From the NCBI RefSeq assembly GCF_001636845.1, contig NZ_LITT01000020.1, forward strand, positions 1-33,678: DNA of 33,678 bases. Direction: 5' to 3'. Source of the DNA: Clostridium ljungdahlii. GTDB lineage: Bacteria; Bacillota; Clostridia; Clostridiales; Clostridiaceae. The notes under the pieces are model-generated. The model was not told where the DNA came from. It did no database searches and saw only the letters and a list, made by a program, of their open reading frames with translations. A program made the translations under genes and the position numbers. How positions within the stretch are numbered: the first letter of the stretch is position 1; the number at the start of each line of letters is the position of its first letter. This document shows, piece after piece, positions 32,421 through 33,678 of this stretch.

Positions 32421-32532
32421 GATGTTGTAAGATTATTCATTTAAAATTAGTATTATTATAATTGTAATATAAAAAAGTTAATATTTCTAATTTAATAGGA
32501 GTATTATACTAAAACTTGGGAGGAATTGTATT

Positions 32533-33429
32533 ATGTTAAAAGGTGTTTTTACACCAATGATAACTATTTTTGATGAAAATGGTCAATTTGACAGTAAATC
32601 AAATAGAGCTATGATTGAAAAATTAATTTCTGATGGAATATATGGAATATGTATACTAGGAACTACAGGTGAATTTTTTAATTTAACTTTTGAGGAAAAG
32701 AAACAGTACATAAAATTTGCATCAGAAGTTATAGATGGAAGAGTTAAACTAATAGTTGGCACAGGTAGTACCAATTTAAAAGAAGTTATTGAACTGGGTA
32801 AATTTGCAGAAGAAAATAATGCAGATGCAATATTGGTTTTACCTCCATTTTACTTTAAGCTAGATGACAATCATGTTTTTGAGTATTTCTCCATTATAGC
32901 AGAGAATACAAATTTGCCTATGATATTATACAATATTCCTCAAAATACAAAGGTGAATTTATCTCCAGATTTAGTCTTAAAATTAGCTAATAAATATGAA
33001 AACATAGCAAATGGCGGTGTAAAAGATACTACTCCAGCCCTAGCTAATGTAAGAAATTTTGTAGAAAAGGTTAAAAGTGTCCATAAAAACTTTGCTGTTT
33101 TCTCTGGAATCGATGAATACCTTATACCAAACCTTATAATAGGTGGAAATGGTATTGTAGGAACTCAAACTAATACTCAAGCAAAATTAATGGTTGAAAC
33201 TTATAAAACTTTTATGAATAAAGATTTTGATAAATTGCTATTACTTCAAAAAAGAATAAATAAGATTATGGCTGTACGTGAAATACCTGGCAGCAACAAT
33301 ATATTGTCTACAAAAACTGCGGCAAGTATAGCACTTGATATGGATTTCAACACTTCTATAAGATACTATGATATAAAGCTTCCTAAAGAAACTAAAGATA
33401 GGATCGAAAGAATTGTTAAACAAAAATAA
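32533..33429 (+). CDS. DapA/NanA-family class I aldolase, probable 5-keto-4-deoxyglucarate aldolase or dehydratase
   Basis: 298 residues of the DHDPS/N-acetylneuraminate lyase superfamily. Visible: GVFTPMITIFDENGQFD, the substrate-carboxylate loop GTTGEFFNLTFEEKKQ, VGTGSTNLKEVIELGKFAEE, the catalytic Tyr in LYNIPQNT and the Schiff-base Lys in ANGGVKDTTPAL. Nearest functions known to me are KDG aldolases (YagE/YjhH) and 5-dehydro-4-deoxyglucarate dehydratase. No HpcH-type GarL is in the locus, while GarR and GarK, which need tartronate semialdehyde, are present, so aldol cleavage to pyruvate and tartronate semialdehyde is the better inference. GGGAGG precedes the ATG; expression is from CdaR-type promoter 6. 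Confidence 0.82.
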   Translation: MLKGVFTPMITIFDENGQFDSKSNRAMIEKLISDGIYGICILGTTGEFFNLTFEEKKQYIKFASEVIDGRVKLIVGTGSTNLKEVIELGKFAEENNADAILVLPPFYFKLDDNHVFEYFSIIAENTNLPMILYNIPQNTKVNLSPDLVLKLANKYENIANGGVKDTTPALANVRNFVEKVKSVHKNFAVFSGIDEYLIPNLIIGGNGIVGTQTNTQAKLMVETYKTFMNKDFDKLLLLQKRINKIMAVREIPGSNNILSTKTAASIALDMDFNTSIRYYDIKLPKETKDRIERIVKQK

Positions 33430-33442
33430 TATATTTGTGATT

Positions 33443-33481
33443 AAAAAAGAAATGAAAGTATTAATCTTTCATTTCTTTTTT
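33443..33481 (+). terminator. Terminator of the aldolase gene
   Basis: AAAAAAGAAATGAAAG pairs with CTTTCATTTCTTTTTT around a 7-base loop, giving a long A/T-arm hairpin that works in both orientations, between the aldolase gene and the convergent rRNA operon. Confidence 0.8.
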
Positions 33482-33509
33482 AATTTTTACTTTTAAGCAT
33501 ATACTTAAA

Positions 33510-33543
33510 TACCCATTGCATAGAACGTTCTATACAATGGGTA
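33510..33543 (-). terminator. rRNA operon terminator
   Basis: TACCCATTG-C-ATAGAA and its inverted partner (CGTTCTAT-A-CAATGGGTA) make a nearly perfect 34-base hairpin 7 bases beyond the 5S 3' end; the minus strand continues TTTAAG. Confidence 0.75.
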
Positions 33544-33550
33544 CCTTACT

Positions 33551-33668
33551 TACCTGGCAGCGACCTATTCTCCCACAGGGCCTCCCCTGCAGTACCATCG
33601 GCACTCTGAAGCTTAACCTTCCTGTTCGGTATGGAAAGGGGTGTTACCTTCACGTCATTACCACCAGA
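33551..33668 (-). rRNA. rrf: 5S ribosomal RNA
   Basis: The minus strand reads TCTGGTGGTAATGACGTGAA, contains CACCCCTTTCCATACCGAAC and TACTGCAGGGGAGGCCCTGT, and ends GCTGCCAGGTA. CTGGTGG at the 5' end pairs with CTGCCAG at the 3' end (helix I). Length about 118 is normal for 5S. It is probably the last gene of an rrn operon whose 16S and 23S genes lie to the right of the window. Confidence 0.95.
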
Positions 33669-33678
33669 TCTATTATCG

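Noticed and set aside
1-33678. CRISPR arrays and tRNA genes
   Set aside because: No regularly spaced direct repeats and no cloverleaf with a GGTTCGAAT-type T loop were recognised on reading both strands.

Overview
The window is AT-rich, with low-GC Firmicute codon use, strong GGAGG-type ribosome binding sites, TTG starts and several sporulation-type genes (a YaaH/SleL-like LysM-GH18 protein, a SpoIIID-like regulator). This points to a spore-forming Clostridium-like bacterium; the species cannot be named from sequence alone.

Layout. (1) 1-9.8 kb is a patchwork of single genes and debris: an LD-carboxypeptidase, a CinD/Frm2-like nitroreductase, a secreted peptidoglycan-binding protein with a degenerate L,D-transpeptidase-like end, an IS3-family element (4066-5378) with two nonsense codons that sits in an older gene remnant, a rifampin ADP-ribosyltransferase (Arr), a DUF3788-like/GyrI-like pair behind a perfect palindrome, a frameshifted orphan hicB and a membrane-anchored alpha/beta hydrolase. 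Two degenerate ImmA-like fragments (155-406 and 2458-2566) each end in a near-identical hairpin. (2) 9.97-16.83 kb is the early region of a decayed prophage-like integrative element: truncated sigma factor, broken replication protein, SpoIIID-like regulator, macro-domain protein, ParB fragment, several tiny genes, two divergent XRE regulators around an operator cluster, an ImmA peptidase and a large serine recombinase. The recombinase stops 2 bp before a YaaH-like spore cortex hydrolase gene (16828-17709) that is cut inside its GH18 domain, so this boundary looks like an attachment site. (3) 17.9-33.4 kb is a hexarate catabolic locus: garR, a broken garD, garK, a GudP-type permease, two tandem glucarate dehydratases, a GldA-like dehydrogenase, a DASS transporter, speE, an aldo/keto reductase, the regulator cdaR and, divergently, a DapA/KDG-type aldolase. 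(4) A 5S rRNA gene on the minus strand closes the window, so the locus lies just downstream of an rrn operon.

How the genes work together. Glucarate would enter by GudP, be dehydrated by GudD to 5-keto-4-deoxyglucarate, be cleaved (inferred) by the DapA-family aldolase to pyruvate and tartronate semialdehyde, be reduced by GarR to glycerate and be phosphorylated by GarK to 2-phosphoglycerate. The galactarate branch enzyme GarD appears inactive: its N-terminal SAF domain is truncated and there is a one-base frameshift.

The most striking signal is regulatory. Six promoters in the hexarate locus share one architecture: an upstream TGCA-centred site, a second imperfect palindrome TTTGTGCA-NN-TGAACATTG placed 42-43 bp further down, the -35 element embedded in the end of that palindrome, a 17-bp spacer and a GATAAT-like -10. 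This is a candidate bipartite CdaR operator and it defines the local regulon. At four of the six a cre-like sequence lies between the two sites.
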